Source: Chitinophagaceae bacterium (lineage in GTDB: Bacteria; Bacteroidota; Bacteroidia; Chitinophagales; Chitinophagaceae). From it: 64,000 nucleotides of DNA. Both the position numbers and the translations under genes were made by a program. Location of the stretch: the NCBI GenBank assembly GCA_027489035.1, contig JAIYAN010000015.1:124001-188000 (forward strand), given 5' to 3'. Position 1 is the first letter of the stretch. Each line of letters opens with the position of its first letter. Below the pieces are notes generated by a model. The model saw only the letters and a program-made list of their open reading frames with translations. It made no database searches and had not been told where the DNA came from. Shown here one piece after another: positions 37,195 to 46,119 of the stretch.

Positions 37195-37983
37195 TTATTT
37201 GAATAACTTGCTTTTTTCAAGCAGTTTTTTTAACGTGTAATTGGTTAAGTCAAACTGAACAGGGACAACACTTACATAGTTTTGTTGTAACGCAAAAACG
37301 TCGGTATCTTTTCCCTTGTCGAAATTTTTAAACTCACCAGTTAGCCAGAAATATTTTTTTCCATGAGGGTCAACGCGTTCATCAAAATCCTCATCATATT
37401 TTGCATAAGCTTGTTTGCAAATTTTGATTCCTTTTATTTCTTTGTAAGGAACAGAAGGGATATTTACGTTAAGTAAAAGATGGTCGTCGAGTTTCTTTTG
37501 ATTTAAAATTTCAGAAACGATTTTATGAACTATTTTTTTTGAAGGTTTAAAATCGGCGTCATAGCGATAATCCAATAAAGAAAATCCGATGCTGGGAATT
37601 CCTTCAATAGAGGCTTCCATTGCAGCCGACATCGTACCACTATAAAGTACATTGATAGAATGATTGGCGCCATGATTAATGCCGCTTAAGCAAATGTCTG
37701 GCTTACGGTGAAGAATTTTATCGACAGCTAATTTAACACAATCAACAGGTGTTCCTGAAGTTTGCCAAGCTTCAATATCACCGAACAAATTCATTTTATT
37801 CATTCTCAAAGGCGAGCCTATTGTGATGGCATGTCCCATTCCACTTTGAGGTTTATCGGGTGCTACTACAACTACTTTTCCTAGACCCTTAACAGCTTCG
37901 ACCAGGCTTCTTATTCCGGGAGATGTAATGTCATCATCATTTGTAATTAATATGATGGGCTCGTGTTTTTTCGACTTTGCCAT
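37195..37983 (-). CDS. surE: 5'/3'-nucleotidase SurE
   Basis: Metal-dependent survival-protein nucleotidase of 262 residues that dephosphorylates nucleoside monophosphates. Motifs seen are ILITNDDDITSPGIRSL (metal-binding Asp-Asp), APDKPQSGMGHAITI (the serine and asparagine-type ligand region), TSGTPVDCVKLA and LSGINHGANHSINVLYSGTMSAAMEA. The first motif reads NDDD where NDDG is usual; the two metal-binding aspartates are kept, so activity is expected. The gene sits between two small membrane-protein genes in one reverse-strand unit. Confidence 0.93.
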   Translation of the reverse strand: MAKSKKHEPIILITNDDDITSPGIRSLVEAVKGLGKVVVVAPDKPQSGMGHAITIGSPLRMNKMNLFGDIEAWQTSGTPVDCVKLAVDKILHRKPDICLSGINHGANHSINVLYSGTMSAAMEASIEGIPSIGFSLLDYRYDADFKPSKKIVHKIVSEILNQKKLDDHLLLNVNIPSVPYKEIKGIKICKQAYAKYDEDFDERVDPHGKKYFWLTGEFKNFDKGKDTDVFALQQNYVSVVPVQFDLTNYTLKKLLEKSKLFK

Positions 37984-37993
37984 AAAAATTTAA

Positions 37994-38452
37994 TTATTGA
38001 AACCAATGAAATAAAGGCCTTGCAACTTGAGATCTAAAAGGCCAAGGAATAGAAATTAGAATTAAAAAAAGAGCTATTCCAAAGAATCGTAGCATTAATT
38101 TATGTTTGTTTTCATCGGCTGCTTTTTTAGTTTTTGAATAACCGATATGAACAAGAAGCCAAGCTAAGATCATTATTAATCCATGTTCAATAACAAAGAA
38201 ACGATTGGTTGGATCTTTCATTAAAGGCCCCATACCTGATTTTATTTTATCAATCCAGCCATTGGTGAACAATAAAATAATGCCTAGCAATAATTGGATA
38301 TCACAAAAAATCATAAAAAACAAACCACTTAGTTTGTCTTTTTTTGAAAATGCGGTTTTCTTTGATATGCCTGAAATAGCATTGAAAACAGCCCAAACGC
38401 CAAAAAATAAAACACCCCAACGAACCAAACTATGAAGTACAATATTAATCAT
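37994..38452 (-). CDS. Four-helix membrane protein of unknown function
   Basis: A 152-residue protein with four hydrophobic helices (about 8-28, 46-64, 89-106, 122-140). Histidines occur at HSLVRW near the N-terminus, EHGLIMILAWLLVHIGY in the third helix and LFHWFQ at the end. The histidine placing recalls small haem-binding cytochrome-b-like membrane proteins of this phylum, but that is only suggestive. It is the first gene of the surE unit, ten bases before surE. Confidence 0.75.
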   Translation of the reverse strand: MINIVLHSLVRWGVLFFGVWAVFNAISGISKKTAFSKKDKLSGLFFMIFCDIQLLLGIILLFTNGWIDKIKSGMGPLMKDPTNRFFVIEHGLIMILAWLLVHIGYSKTKKAADENKHKLMLRFFGIALFLILISIPWPFRSQVARPLFHWFQ

Positions 38453-38514
38453 ATAAAAAAGTTTAAAACAAATTTAAACAATAAGTTGGTTATAGAAATT
38501 TATGTTTTGGTGTT

Positions 38515-38780
38515 TGAGTAAAAAGTGAAAAAAAGTAAAAAGTAAAAAGTAAAAAGTGAAATTGGTTAATAAAAGTTCAATTCAATTCGCTTCGCTGGTC
38601 TAACAAGATTGTGATGTTCAAGAGGTTCAATAAGTTCAATGAGTTCAAAAGGTTGGAAGCATTTTCCAATAATTAGCATATTTGTTTACAAAAAAACTTC
38701 GTGCCTTTGTGTCTTTGTGACTTCGTGTCAAAAAAATGCTGCAAGCATTTCTCGTTAGTGGCTTTTTTTTATGATTCAAT
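38515..38780. repeat. Seven-base AAAAAGT array plus mosaic repeat in a divergent gap
   Basis: From 38516 to 38562 seven-base AAAAAGT-type units repeat in tandem. Then follow, in reverse orientation to other gaps, the TTCGCTTCGCTGGT module, TTCAATGAGTTCAAAAGG units, GGAAGCATTTTCC and the CTTCGTGCCTTTGTGTC module. This is one of the few copies lying between divergent genes. Confidence 0.7.
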
Positions 38781-38844
38781 CCCTTTGCGGCCTTTGCGCG
38801 AATCCAAACCACAAACAACAAATGAAAAAAAATAAAAAATAAAT

Positions 38845-38889
38845 TTTGTCAAACTAAAAACTTTAGTATATTTGTGCTAATCAAATTAG
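38845..38889 (+). promoter_or_regulatory. Promoter and paired operator-like dyads of the S24 repressor gene
   Basis: A -33 TTTG (38845-38848) and a -7 TATATTTG (38867-38874) have 18 bases between them. Two inverted repeats overlap and follow the -7 box: ACTAAA/TTTAGT (38853-38867) and CTAAT/ATTAG (38877-38889). Their centres are about 23 bp apart, close to two helical turns. This is the layout expected for cooperative autoregulation by a CI-like dimer. Confidence 0.65.
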
Positions 38890-38896
38890 TTTAATT

Positions 38897-39658
38897 ATGT
38901 CAAAAGCTGGATTAAATCTGAAATACTTAAGAAAATTAAGGGGTTGGACGCAAGAAGAATTTGCACAGAAATTAGATATTAAAAGGTCGTTAATTGGTGC
39001 CTATGAAGAGGAGCGTGCTGATCCGAGATTGGATGTTTTGGAAATAATAGCGGATATGTTCAAATTATCTTTGGACGAGCTTTTATTGAAAGATTTATCA
39101 TCTGTTGAAAGTACGGGTTCGTATCTTCAAAAACGGAGGATGCTAAAAACATCATTAGCAGCGGATAGAAACTTAATACATTTTGTTCCAGTAAAAGCTG
39201 CCGCAGGTTATTTAACGAGTTATGCGGATACAGAGTTTATTGATGAGCTCAATACATTTACATTACCAATGCTTTCTGGTGGTCATTATAGGGCATTTGA
39301 AATAATTGGAGATAGTATGTTGCCAACACCAAGTGGAAGTATTATTGTAGGCGAAAAAGTAGAATCCATCGATGATGTAAAAAATGGGATGGCATATATC
39401 GTTGTAAGTAAAAATGAAGGGATTGTTTACAAAAGAATACAAAAGAATAGCAAGAATAAATCTAAAATAACCTTGGAAAGTGATAATCCAAGTTTTCAGC
39501 CTTACCAAATTAACACAGCTGATATTGTAGAATTATGGTCTGCTCAGGTAGTTATAGGAAAAGTAGCATCTCAGCAAAGATGGGATGTAAATGCTTTGGC
39601 AAACTTGGTGAATAACTTGCAGGATCAAGTGTCAAGTTTGAAAAATAAAATGAATTAG
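38897..39658 (+). CDS. XRE-family transcriptional regulator with LexA/CI-type S24 domain
   Basis: 253 residues. An N-terminal helix-turn-helix (6-60; LRKLRGWTQEEFAQKLDIKRSLIGAYEE) is followed by an S24 autopeptidase domain (97-225). The catalytic serine is in IGDSMLP (about 140), the lysine in VYKRI (about 179), and a possible self-cleavage Ala-Gly site in VKAAAGYL (about 103-104). A C-terminal coiled coil (NNLQDQVSSLKNKMN) may aid oligomerisation. Such proteins repress prophage or stress genes and are inactivated by RecA-promoted cleavage; in Bacteroidota this form is widespread and often chromosomal. The upstream dyads suggest that it represses its own gene. The next gene is ssb, so a DNA-damage role is plausible. 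Confidence 0.88.
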   Translation: MSKAGLNLKYLRKLRGWTQEEFAQKLDIKRSLIGAYEEERADPRLDVLEIIADMFKLSLDELLLKDLSSVESTGSYLQKRRMLKTSLAADRNLIHFVPVKAAAGYLTSYADTEFIDELNTFTLPMLSGGHYRAFEIIGDSMLPTPSGSIIVGEKVESIDDVKNGMAYIVVSKNEGIVYKRIQKNSKNKSKITLESDNPSFQPYQINTADIVELWSAQVVIGKVASQQRWDVNALANLVNNLQDQVSSLKNKMN

Positions 39659-39887
39659 TGAATTGAAAATTTAAACGTAAAAATTCAAAAGTGAAAAGAT
39701 TGTAATTGGGAATTGAAAATGTTTGTTCGGTGAGGCAAAGGGAAAAAGTGAAAATGTGGAGTTTAGAAAAAATGTTTAATAATTGTGAAGAAGAATTGAT
39801 TCATTCAAGAATTTTTAGAATTAATATAAATTAAATTACAAAACGAAATCAGATACATCGATTAATAAAAAACAAAAAAACAACGTT

Positions 39888-40361
39888 ATGATTAAATTAC
39901 AAATTATCGGAAACTTAGGAAAGGATTGCATTGTAAAAGAAGTTAATGGAAAGAATGTCATTAATTTTAGTGTAGCACATTCAGAAAAATTTAGAGATGC
40001 ACAAGGTGTTGAAAAAGAAAGAACGACTTGGGTTGAATGTGCGTATTGGATTGAAAAAACAAATGTAGCGCAGTATTTAATAAAAGGGAGAACTGTTTAT
40101 GCTGAGGGGTATCCGCAAGCAGATGCTTATGCCAATAAGGATGGCCAACCTGCTGCAACTTTAAGAATGCGTGTTATAAATATTCAACTTTTGAGTAGTA
40201 ACTCCGGCGGTGGAGAAGGTGGTTCAACACAACAATATCCTAATTCTAACACAACAGAAAATTCATTTGAGAAAAACAATTACAATGTAGCGGCTTCACC
40301 GATGTCAGAAGTAAATAAAACGGATGTAGGGATGGATGGAGCTAATGATTTGCCATTTTAA
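39888..40361 (+). CDS. ssb: Single-stranded DNA-binding protein
   Basis: 157 residues with an OB-fold (MIKLQIIGNLGKDCIVKEVNGKNVINFSVAHSE, TTWVECAYWIEK, QYLIKGRTVYAEGYP, LRMRVINIQLL) covering the first 110 residues. A flexible GGGEGGSTQQ-rich linker follows, then the acidic tip ANDLPF that docks partner proteins. It binds exposed single-stranded DNA in replication and repair. A gap of 229 bases, A-rich and otherwise featureless, separates it from the S24 regulator, so it has its own promoter, which I could not place. A terminator follows. Confidence 0.94.
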   Translation: MIKLQIIGNLGKDCIVKEVNGKNVINFSVAHSEKFRDAQGVEKERTTWVECAYWIEKTNVAQYLIKGRTVYAEGYPQADAYANKDGQPAATLRMRVINIQLLSSNSGGGEGGSTQQYPNSNTTENSFEKNNYNVAASPMSEVNKTDVGMDGANDLPF

Positions 40362-40396
40362 GAATAATGTATTTCAAATAAAAAATTTTAAAGATT

Positions 40397-40426
40397 AGCG
40401 CTGGTTTTAAACTGGCGCTTTTTTTT
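40397..40426 (+). terminator. Terminator of ssb
   Basis: AGCGCTGGTT and AACTGGCGCT form a ten-pair stem (two G-T pairs) with a four-base loop and a run of eight T. Confidence 0.85.
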
Positions 40427-40498
40427 AAAAGTCCCGTCTAAAAGCCTTCTAAAGAAAGGTTTAACCTGTAACCATAATCGAGGATTTAAGCAACTTTA

Positions 40499-40768
40499 TG
40501 GCGTCGGTTTCATAAACGGTGACATTAAAATGTAAAGTACTTTGTCCTTAAGTAAAAAACATACAAAATATGATTAACTTTTAGAACACCGGTTTGGGAA
40601 CTGCTGTTGATTCTAAAAAGGGAAGATATTTTTGACACTCGAAAACAAGAAGTACGATGAAAAGAATTATCTAAAATGCTCCCAATCTTTTTACATTAGA
40701 AAGATTTTCTAAAACTTCAGTCTGTGAATGAAATCTCTTGTAGACACCGGTTTGGAAACCGGCGCCAG
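40499..40768. repeat. Three diverged copies of a CCGGTTT/AAACCGG hairpin
   Basis: Copies lie at about 40499-40523 (GTCGGTTTCATAAACGGTGAC), 40579-40604 (CACCGGTTTGGGAAC) and 40742-40768 (CACCGGTTTGG then AAACCGGCGCC). The third is a perfect stem; the others carry partly compensated changes. The ssb terminator GCTGGTTTTAAACTGGCGC just upstream resembles them. No coding frame is seen here. Confidence 0.55.
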
Positions 40769-40769
40769 A

Positions 40770-40998
40770 AGCGATTTTTTGACACGAAGGCACAAAGGAA
40801 CGAAGGCGCAAAGATTTTTACAAACAAAGGTGCTAATGTATGAAAGATACTTTCAACCTTTTGAACTATACAAACCTCTTAAATATTTTTTAATGGGTTG
40901 AATGTTTTCAACCCCTACGGTATTCCCCAACCTCATAAACCTCATAAACCTCATAAACCTCATAAACCTCATAAACCTCTCAAACCTCTCAAACCTCT
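40770..40998. repeat. Mosaic repeat and nine-base tandem array at the glmS 3' end
   Basis: A CACGAAGGCACAAAGG module and a GAAAGATACTTTC element are followed by a GGGTTGAATG / TTCAACCCC hairpin. Then come about eight copies of a nine-base unit AACCTCATA or AACCTCTCA, ending two bases from the glmS stop codon. Confidence 0.8.
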
Positions 40999-40999
40999 T

Positions 41000-42838
41000 T
41001 TATTCCACCGTTACCGATTTAGCCAAGTTCCTTGGTTTATCTACATCGATACCTTTAGCAATGCCTACATAATAAGAAAGCAACTGTAATGGGATTACGG
41101 TTAGTAAAGGCGCAATGATTTCATCAGCAGTTGGGATTGCAAAACTGTCATTACTTAATTCAGTGCTTACTTTATCACCTTCTGTTACAATAGAAATTAT
41201 TTTCCCTTTACGCGCTTTTATCTCTTGCATATTGCTCACGATTTTTTCGTGAAATTGATCTTTGGTTGCAATAAATACAACAGGTAAATTTTCGTCAACT
41301 AATGCAATTGGACCGTGCTTCATTTCAGCAGCAGGGTAACCTTCTGCGTGTATGTATGATATTTCTTTTAGTTTCAGAGCGCCTTCTAATGCAATTGGAA
41401 AATTATATCCTCTTCCTAAAAATAAAAAGTCGGAAGCGTCTTTGTATTTCTCAGCAATCGTTTTTAATTGTTCTGCATTTTTTAAGATGCTATCTACTTT
41501 TTCTGGAATTTGCTCCATCTCTACAAGCAATTCATTGAATCTTGCGTCTGTAATGGTGCCTTTATGTTTAGCAATACTTAGCGCTACCATGATTAAAACC
41601 GCTAATTGTCCGGTAAATGCTTTTGTAGAAGCTACACCAATTTCTGGACCTGCATGCGTATATGCACCAGCGTTTGATATTCTAGCAATTGACGATCCAA
41701 CTGCATTTACAACACCAAAAATAAATGCCCCATCTTCTTTAGCTTTTTCTAGTGCAACTAAGGTATCTGCGGTTTCTCCACTTTGTGAAATGGCAATGAT
41801 TAAATCGCCTTTATGTACAATTGGGTTGCGGTATCTAAATTCTGATGCATACTCAACTTCAACAGGAATTCTGCAAAGTTCTTCGATGATGTATTCTGCT
41901 ACCAAACCTGCATGCCAACTGGTTCCGCAAGCTACGATCATAATTCGATTGGCATTCATAATTTGATCTATATTCAAATCTACACCACTCATTCTAATGG
42001 CAGATTCTTTAGAATCCAATCGACCTCTTAAACAGTCGAATATGGTACTTGGTTGTTCGAAAATTTCTTTCAACATAAAATGGTCGTAGCCGCCTTTTTC
42101 TATCGCTGCTAATTCCATATCTAGTTTGGTGATGAAAGGTGTGATTTTTTCGTTGCCGATATTTTTTAAAATCAATTCATCAGGCTTAACAATAGCCAAT
42201 TCGTAATCATTTACATAAACCACTTCTTTGGTATATTCGATAATTGGGGATGCATCACTCGCCAAAAAATGTTCTCCTTTTCCAATGCCAATTACTAAAG
42301 GACTTCCTTTTCTTGCTGCAATAATGGTATCCGGATTATCTTGTTCCATAACTAAAATGCAATAAGCGCCGGTGATTCTTTTTAATGCTATGCGGATGGC
42401 TTCCTCCAAACTACATTCGTTATTATTTTTTATGTCTTCTATAAAATTTAATAGAACCTCTGTATCTGTATCACTGGTGAAACTATATCCTTTGTTAATA
42501 AGCTCTTGTTTAATAAGCGCATAGTTTTCTATAATCCCATTATGGATCATAGCTATTTTACCACTTTTAGAAGAATGGGGATGTGCGTTTCTGTCGCTTG
42601 GTTCGCCATGTGTTGCCCATCTTGTATGACCAATACCGATTTGTGCATCGATATTTTTTCCAATCATCGACTCTTCAAGTTCGGCTACTTTTCCTTTCTT
42701 TTTGTACACATTTAAAACGCCATCTTTTAGCAATGCTACACCACTACTATCATAACCTCTGTACTCCAATCTTTTTAATCCTTTTAAAATTACAGGATAA
42801 GCTTGTCTATGACCGGTATAACCAACAATTCCGCACAT
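41000..42838 (-). CDS. glmS: Glutamine-fructose-6-phosphate aminotransferase (isomerising)
   Basis: Makes glucosamine 6-phosphate for peptidoglycan and lipopolysaccharide. The 612 residues start MCGIVGYTGHRQA with the catalytic Cys2 of the N-terminal amidotransferase domain (RLEYRGYDSSG, HTRWATHGEPSDRNAHPH). Two SIS sugar-isomerase domains follow (CGTSWHAGLVAEY, SQSGETADTL; FLGRGYNFPIALEGALKLKE), ending KSVTVE. Length is normal. No glmS ribozyme-like sequence is visible in the short upstream gap, as expected outside Firmicutes. The stop is followed directly by a nine-base repeat array. Confidence 0.97.
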   Translation of the reverse strand: MCGIVGYTGHRQAYPVILKGLKRLEYRGYDSSGVALLKDGVLNVYKKKGKVAELEESMIGKNIDAQIGIGHTRWATHGEPSDRNAHPHSSKSGKIAMIHNGIIENYALIKQELINKGYSFTSDTDTEVLLNFIEDIKNNNECSLEEAIRIALKRITGAYCILVMEQDNPDTIIAARKGSPLVIGIGKGEHFLASDASPIIEYTKEVVYVNDYELAIVKPDELILKNIGNEKITPFITKLDMELAAIEKGGYDHFMLKEIFEQPSTIFDCLRGRLDSKESAIRMSGVDLNIDQIMNANRIMIVACGTSWHAGLVAEYIIEELCRIPVEVEYASEFRYRNPIVHKGDLIIAISQSGETADTLVALEKAKEDGAFIFGVVNAVGSSIARISNAGAYTHAGPEIGVASTKAFTGQLAVLIMVALSIAKHKGTITDARFNELLVEMEQIPEKVDSILKNAEQLKTIAEKYKDASDFLFLGRGYNFPIALEGALKLKEISYIHAEGYPAAEMKHGPIALVDENLPVVFIATKDQFHEKIVSNMQEIKARKGKIISIVTEGDKVSTELSNDSFAIPTADEIIAPLLTVIPLQLLSYYVGIAKGIDVDKPRNLAKSVTVE

Positions 42839-42914
42839 GGGATTTTAATTTAAAAATTTTCAAATAAATACAATGCAAGTTAATAAATAAAATGGTTATT
42901 TAATTGGCTGAAAA

Positions 42915-44306
42915 CTAAAGCAATATGCCCTTTAAAAATAAGAAAGCAATTGAGAAATAAATTACAATTCCGGTGACATCAACTAGAGTGGCTACGAAAG
43001 GAGCCGATGAAGCAGCGGGGTCAAGTTTTAAACGTTTTAAAATCATGGGCAACATTGAACCCATCAAGCTTCCCCAAAGTACGATACCTACTAAAGAACA
43101 AGATATGGTGAGACCTATTATTTTCCAATGTTCACCATAATCAAAAATATGTAGGTTCTGCCAAATGGATATTCTAAGTAATCCAATTAAACCTAAAATT
43201 AATCCTAGTAAAAAACCAGTTAAAAGCTCTCTGCGCATTACCCGCCACCAGTCTTTTATCGATAATTCATTTAACGCCATTGCTTGAATGATAAGCGTGG
43301 AAGCTTGTGAACCACTATTGCCACCACTACTCATGATTAATGGAATAAATAAAGCCAATACAGTGGCAGATTCAATTTCACTTTGGAAAAATTGCATGGC
43401 TGATGCCGTTAGCATTTCGCCAATAAATAAAAGCGTTAACCAACTTGCGCGTTTTTTTAACAACTTAAAAATACTGATATCTAAATACGGTTCATCAAGG
43501 GCTTCGGTACCACCGATCTTTTGAATATCCTCACTAAATTCTTCATTTGCTATCCAAAGTACGTCATCAATGGTTATGATGCCTAAAAGGATATTTTGAT
43601 TGTCTGTTACCGGAAGCGCTACACGGTTGTTCATTTTAAATGCTTCATTGGCCAACTCTTGGTCATCAGTTGCATTTAATGAAATAAAACGCTCATCCAT
43701 CAACTCGCTTACTTTTACTTCGGGTTGTGCCAAAATGATGTCTCTGATTCTGATGTCATCTAGCAGTTCTCCTTTATAATTGATTACGTATATAACATCT
43801 ACAGTTTCACTGTTTGATCCAAATCGTCTAATGGTTTCTATAACTTCCTTTACCGTATTGTATTCGTACACATACACATAATCTGGGTTCATCAATCGGC
43901 CCACACTATTTTCGGGATAACCCAACAATTCCAATGTGATTTTTCTTTCCTCAGGGTCTAGGGTTTTAATTAACTCACGAACTACATTATTGGGCAACAC
44001 TTCAAAAAAGGCTACACGATCATCGGCAGGTAATTCATTTAATAATTCGGCAGATTTAAACGGCGGTAAGTTTTGTATGATTTTTTTTTGTTCGCTTAAA
44101 TCTAGGATTTTAAATACACTTGCCGCTCTGTGAATGGATAAATGAGAAATGATCTGTGATTCGTAATCCAAATTTTCGTAAACTAAATTGGCAACATCGC
44201 TAATGTTTTGATCATTCAAAAAATCTTGAATGGCCAATTTATCCTCAGAAGAAATAACTTCCTCAAATTGCTCTTGTAATGATATGAATTCCGGATCTAA
44301 AGACAT
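42915..44306 (-). CDS. mgtE: Magnesium transporter MgtE
   Basis: A 463-residue Mg2+ channel. The cytoplasmic N domain (about 1-130; helical, with LLNELPADDRVAFFEVLP) leads into two CBS domains that sense Mg2+ (YVYEYNTVKEVIETIRRF, and VSELMDERFISLNATDDQELANEAF with VLLGIITIDDVL). The C-terminal channel domain of about five helices carries MSSGGNSGSQASTLIIQAMAL and LDPAASSAPFVATLVDVTGIVIYF, both typical. Length is normal. Divergent from the SET-domain gene. Confidence 0.96.
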   Translation of the reverse strand: MSLDPEFISLQEQFEEVISSEDKLAIQDFLNDQNISDVANLVYENLDYESQIISHLSIHRAASVFKILDLSEQKKIIQNLPPFKSAELLNELPADDRVAFFEVLPNNVVRELIKTLDPEERKITLELLGYPENSVGRLMNPDYVYVYEYNTVKEVIETIRRFGSNSETVDVIYVINYKGELLDDIRIRDIILAQPEVKVSELMDERFISLNATDDQELANEAFKMNNRVALPVTDNQNILLGIITIDDVLWIANEEFSEDIQKIGGTEALDEPYLDISIFKLLKKRASWLTLLFIGEMLTASAMQFFQSEIESATVLALFIPLIMSSGGNSGSQASTLIIQAMALNELSIKDWWRVMRRELLTGFLLGLILGLIGLLRISIWQNLHIFDYGEHWKIIGLTISCSLVGIVLWGSLMGSMLPMILKRLKLDPAASSAPFVATLVDVTGIVIYFSIAFLFLKGILL

Positions 44307-44345
44307 ATTAAACGTTTGTACTTGACTTTACAAAAACTAAATCCC

Positions 44346-44353
44346 TAATTTTG
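44346..44353 (+). promoter_or_regulatory. -7 box of the SET-domain gene
   Basis: TAATTTTG matches TAnnTTTG; a TTG at 44322-44324 lies 21 bases before it and may be the -33 element. The ATG at 44389 follows after 35 bases. Confidence 0.55.
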
Positions 44354-44388
44354 AATGAGGTTGCAATTTAGTTTTTTAAAAGGATTTT

Positions 44389-44775
44389 ATGATACATCCA
44401 TCGTTATATATTGATCTGACACAAAAAAAAGGCAAGGCGGTGTTTACAAATACTGATATAGATGCGGGTGTGGTCATTGAACTTTCTCCAGTTATTGTAA
44501 TGAAAAAAGAAGATCGGGTTCATTTAGACAAAACATTGTTACACGATTACATATTTGAATGGGGCGAAAATAAAGATCAATGTTGTATGGCACTTGGGTT
44601 TATTCCAATTTACAATCACAGCTACACCAGTAATTGCGAATATTTTATGGATTTTGAAGAAGAAATTATTTTCGTAAAAACGGTTCGAGCCATAAAAAAA
44701 GGGGAGGAGCTTACCATCAATTATAATGGCGATTGGAATGATGCAACCAAAGTTTGGTTTGAAGTTGAATCTTAA
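44389..44775 (+). CDS. SET-domain protein, probable protein-lysine methyltransferase
   Basis: A compact 128-residue protein made of a SET domain only. The N-terminal KGKAVFTNTDIDAGVVIELSPV, the knot-forming GFIPIYNHSYTSNCEY (NHSxxxNC) and AIKKGEELTINYNGDWND (GEELxxxY) are diagnostic. The central part that usually holds the substrate-specific insert is minimal (YIFEWGENKDQCCMAL). SET proteins in bacteria methylate lysines of host or self proteins; the target here is unknown. It is 12 bases upstream of an APC permease gene on the same strand, so the two are likely cotranscribed. Confidence 0.88.
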   Translation: MIHPSLYIDLTQKKGKAVFTNTDIDAGVVIELSPVIVMKKEDRVHLDKTLLHDYIFEWGENKDQCCMALGFIPIYNHSYTSNCEYFMDFEEEIIFVKTVRAIKKGEELTINYNGDWNDATKVWFEVES

Positions 44776-44787
44776 ATTTTAAAAAAA

Positions 44788-46119
44788 ATGTTACAAAGAA
44801 AATTGGGTTTATTTCAATCTACGGTGCTGAATATGATTGATATGGTGGGTATCGGTCCCTTTGTAACCTTGCCCATTGTTATTGGGTATTTGGGTGGTAT
44901 GTATTTATATGCCTGGATTGCTGGTGCGGTTTTAAGCTTGATTGATGCAATGATTTGGAGCGAATTGGGGGCGGCATTTCCATTGGCAGGGGGAAGTTTT
45001 AATTTTTTGAGTGAGGCTTATGGAAAAAAGAAAGGTGGAAATTTGATGTGCTTTTTATACGTTTGGCAAACCATCATCCAAGCTCCGTTGGTGGCTGCAT
45101 CTGCCGCTATTGGTTTTACTTCCTATCTGCTTTTTCTGCTGCCCAATTTATTAATATGGCAACAAAAATGTATTTCTGGTGCCGTTATCATTTTAATCAC
45201 TATTCTTTTATACAGAAAAATCGAAAACATTGGAAAGATTGGCGTGCTGCTTTGGGTTGGCGTTATTGCTACATTAGGTTGGGTAATTTTTGGTGGCATT
45301 GCTCACGGAAATATGTTTCATCAAATAGCCAGTATGTCATCAGATTTTAGTTTGAATACATTGGTATCTTTTGCGTTTGGACAAGCTTGCGTTAAAACCA
45401 TTTATAGCTATTTGGGTTATTACAATGTTTGTCATTTGGGCGGTGAAATTAAAAATCCCCAAAAGAATATTCCTAAAAGCATGTTCATTTCGGTAATTGG
45501 AATTGCCGTACTTTATTTATTAATGAATCTCAGTATTACTAGTGTTATTTCTTGGCAAGAAATTAAAGCTTGGCAAGTGGCGGATGTGAATCATTTTGTA
45601 GTGAGTGTTTTTATTGAACGGCTTTATGGACATACCGCAGCAAATGTAGTCACCATAATGATTTTGTGGGTTGCGCTTGCTTCGTTATTTGCTGTTTTGT
45701 TGGGATATTCTCGCGTGCCTTATGCAGCAGCTACTCAGGGTGCTTTCTTTAAAATTTTCGCCAAACTTCATCCTCAAAAAAACTTCCCCTACATTTCGTT
45801 ATTGGTGCTTTCCAGTATTGCTTTTGTGTTTAGTTTGTTGTTTAGAATGGGAGAAGTAATCAGCGGTATTTTAGCCATGCGGATCATCGTACAATTTATC
45901 GGCCAAGCCATTGGGTTGATGCTTCTTCGCAAAAGAAACAGCACATCTAGTTTCCCTTTTAAAATGCCATTATATCCCTTGCCCGTAATCCTTGCTATTT
46001 TAATGTGGCTGTTTATTTTTTATGCTACAGGATTAGCCGTTATCTCCATGTTTTTTGTTGTTGCTGGAAGTGGGGTGTTGGTGTATTTTTTGAAGAAAAG
46101 GTTTTCTAATGAGGTTTAA
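44788..46119 (+). CDS. APC-family amino acid permease
   Basis: A 443-residue inner-membrane transporter with about 12 hydrophobic helices. The first helix motif MIDMVGIGPFVTLPIVIGYLGG and the following AWIAGAVLSLIDAMIWSELGAAFPLAGGSFNF are the substrate-binding and glycine-rich parts of the amino acid-polyamine-organocation fold. Later segments such as GGEIKNPQKNIPKSMFISV are family hallmarks. The substrate cannot be assigned. It follows the SET-domain gene by 12 bases. Confidence 0.92.
   Translation: MLQRKLGLFQSTVLNMIDMVGIGPFVTLPIVIGYLGGMYLYAWIAGAVLSLIDAMIWSELGAAFPLAGGSFNFLSEAYGKKKGGNLMCFLYVWQTIIQAPLVAASAAIGFTSYLLFLLPNLLIWQQKCISGAVIILITILLYRKIENIGKIGVLLWVGVIATLGWVIFGGIAHGNMFHQIASMSSDFSLNTLVSFAFGQACVKTIYSYLGYYNVCHLGGEIKNPQKNIPKSMFISVIGIAVLYLLMNLSITSVISWQEIKAWQVADVNHFVVSVFIERLYGHTAANVVTIMILWVALASLFAVLLGYSRVPYAAATQGAFFKIFAKLHPQKNFPYISLLVLSSIAFVFSLLFRMGEVISGILAMRIIVQFIGQAIGLMLLRKRNSTSSFPFKMPLYPLPVILAILMWLFIFYATGLAVISMFFVVAGSGVLVYFLKKRFSNEV

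Noticed and set aside
38845..40361. Prophage immunity region, suggested by a CI-like repressor followed by ssb
   Set aside because: No integrase, phage structural gene, attachment site or composition change is seen; the neighbours are housekeeping genes.
40929..40998. CRISPR-like array of short repeats
   Set aside because: The unit is nine bases, contiguous and without spacers; no cas genes are present.
42839..42914. glmS ribozyme or Mg2+ riboswitch around glmS-mgtE
   Set aside because: The gaps are under 90 bases and show no matching core sequence or stable fold by eye.
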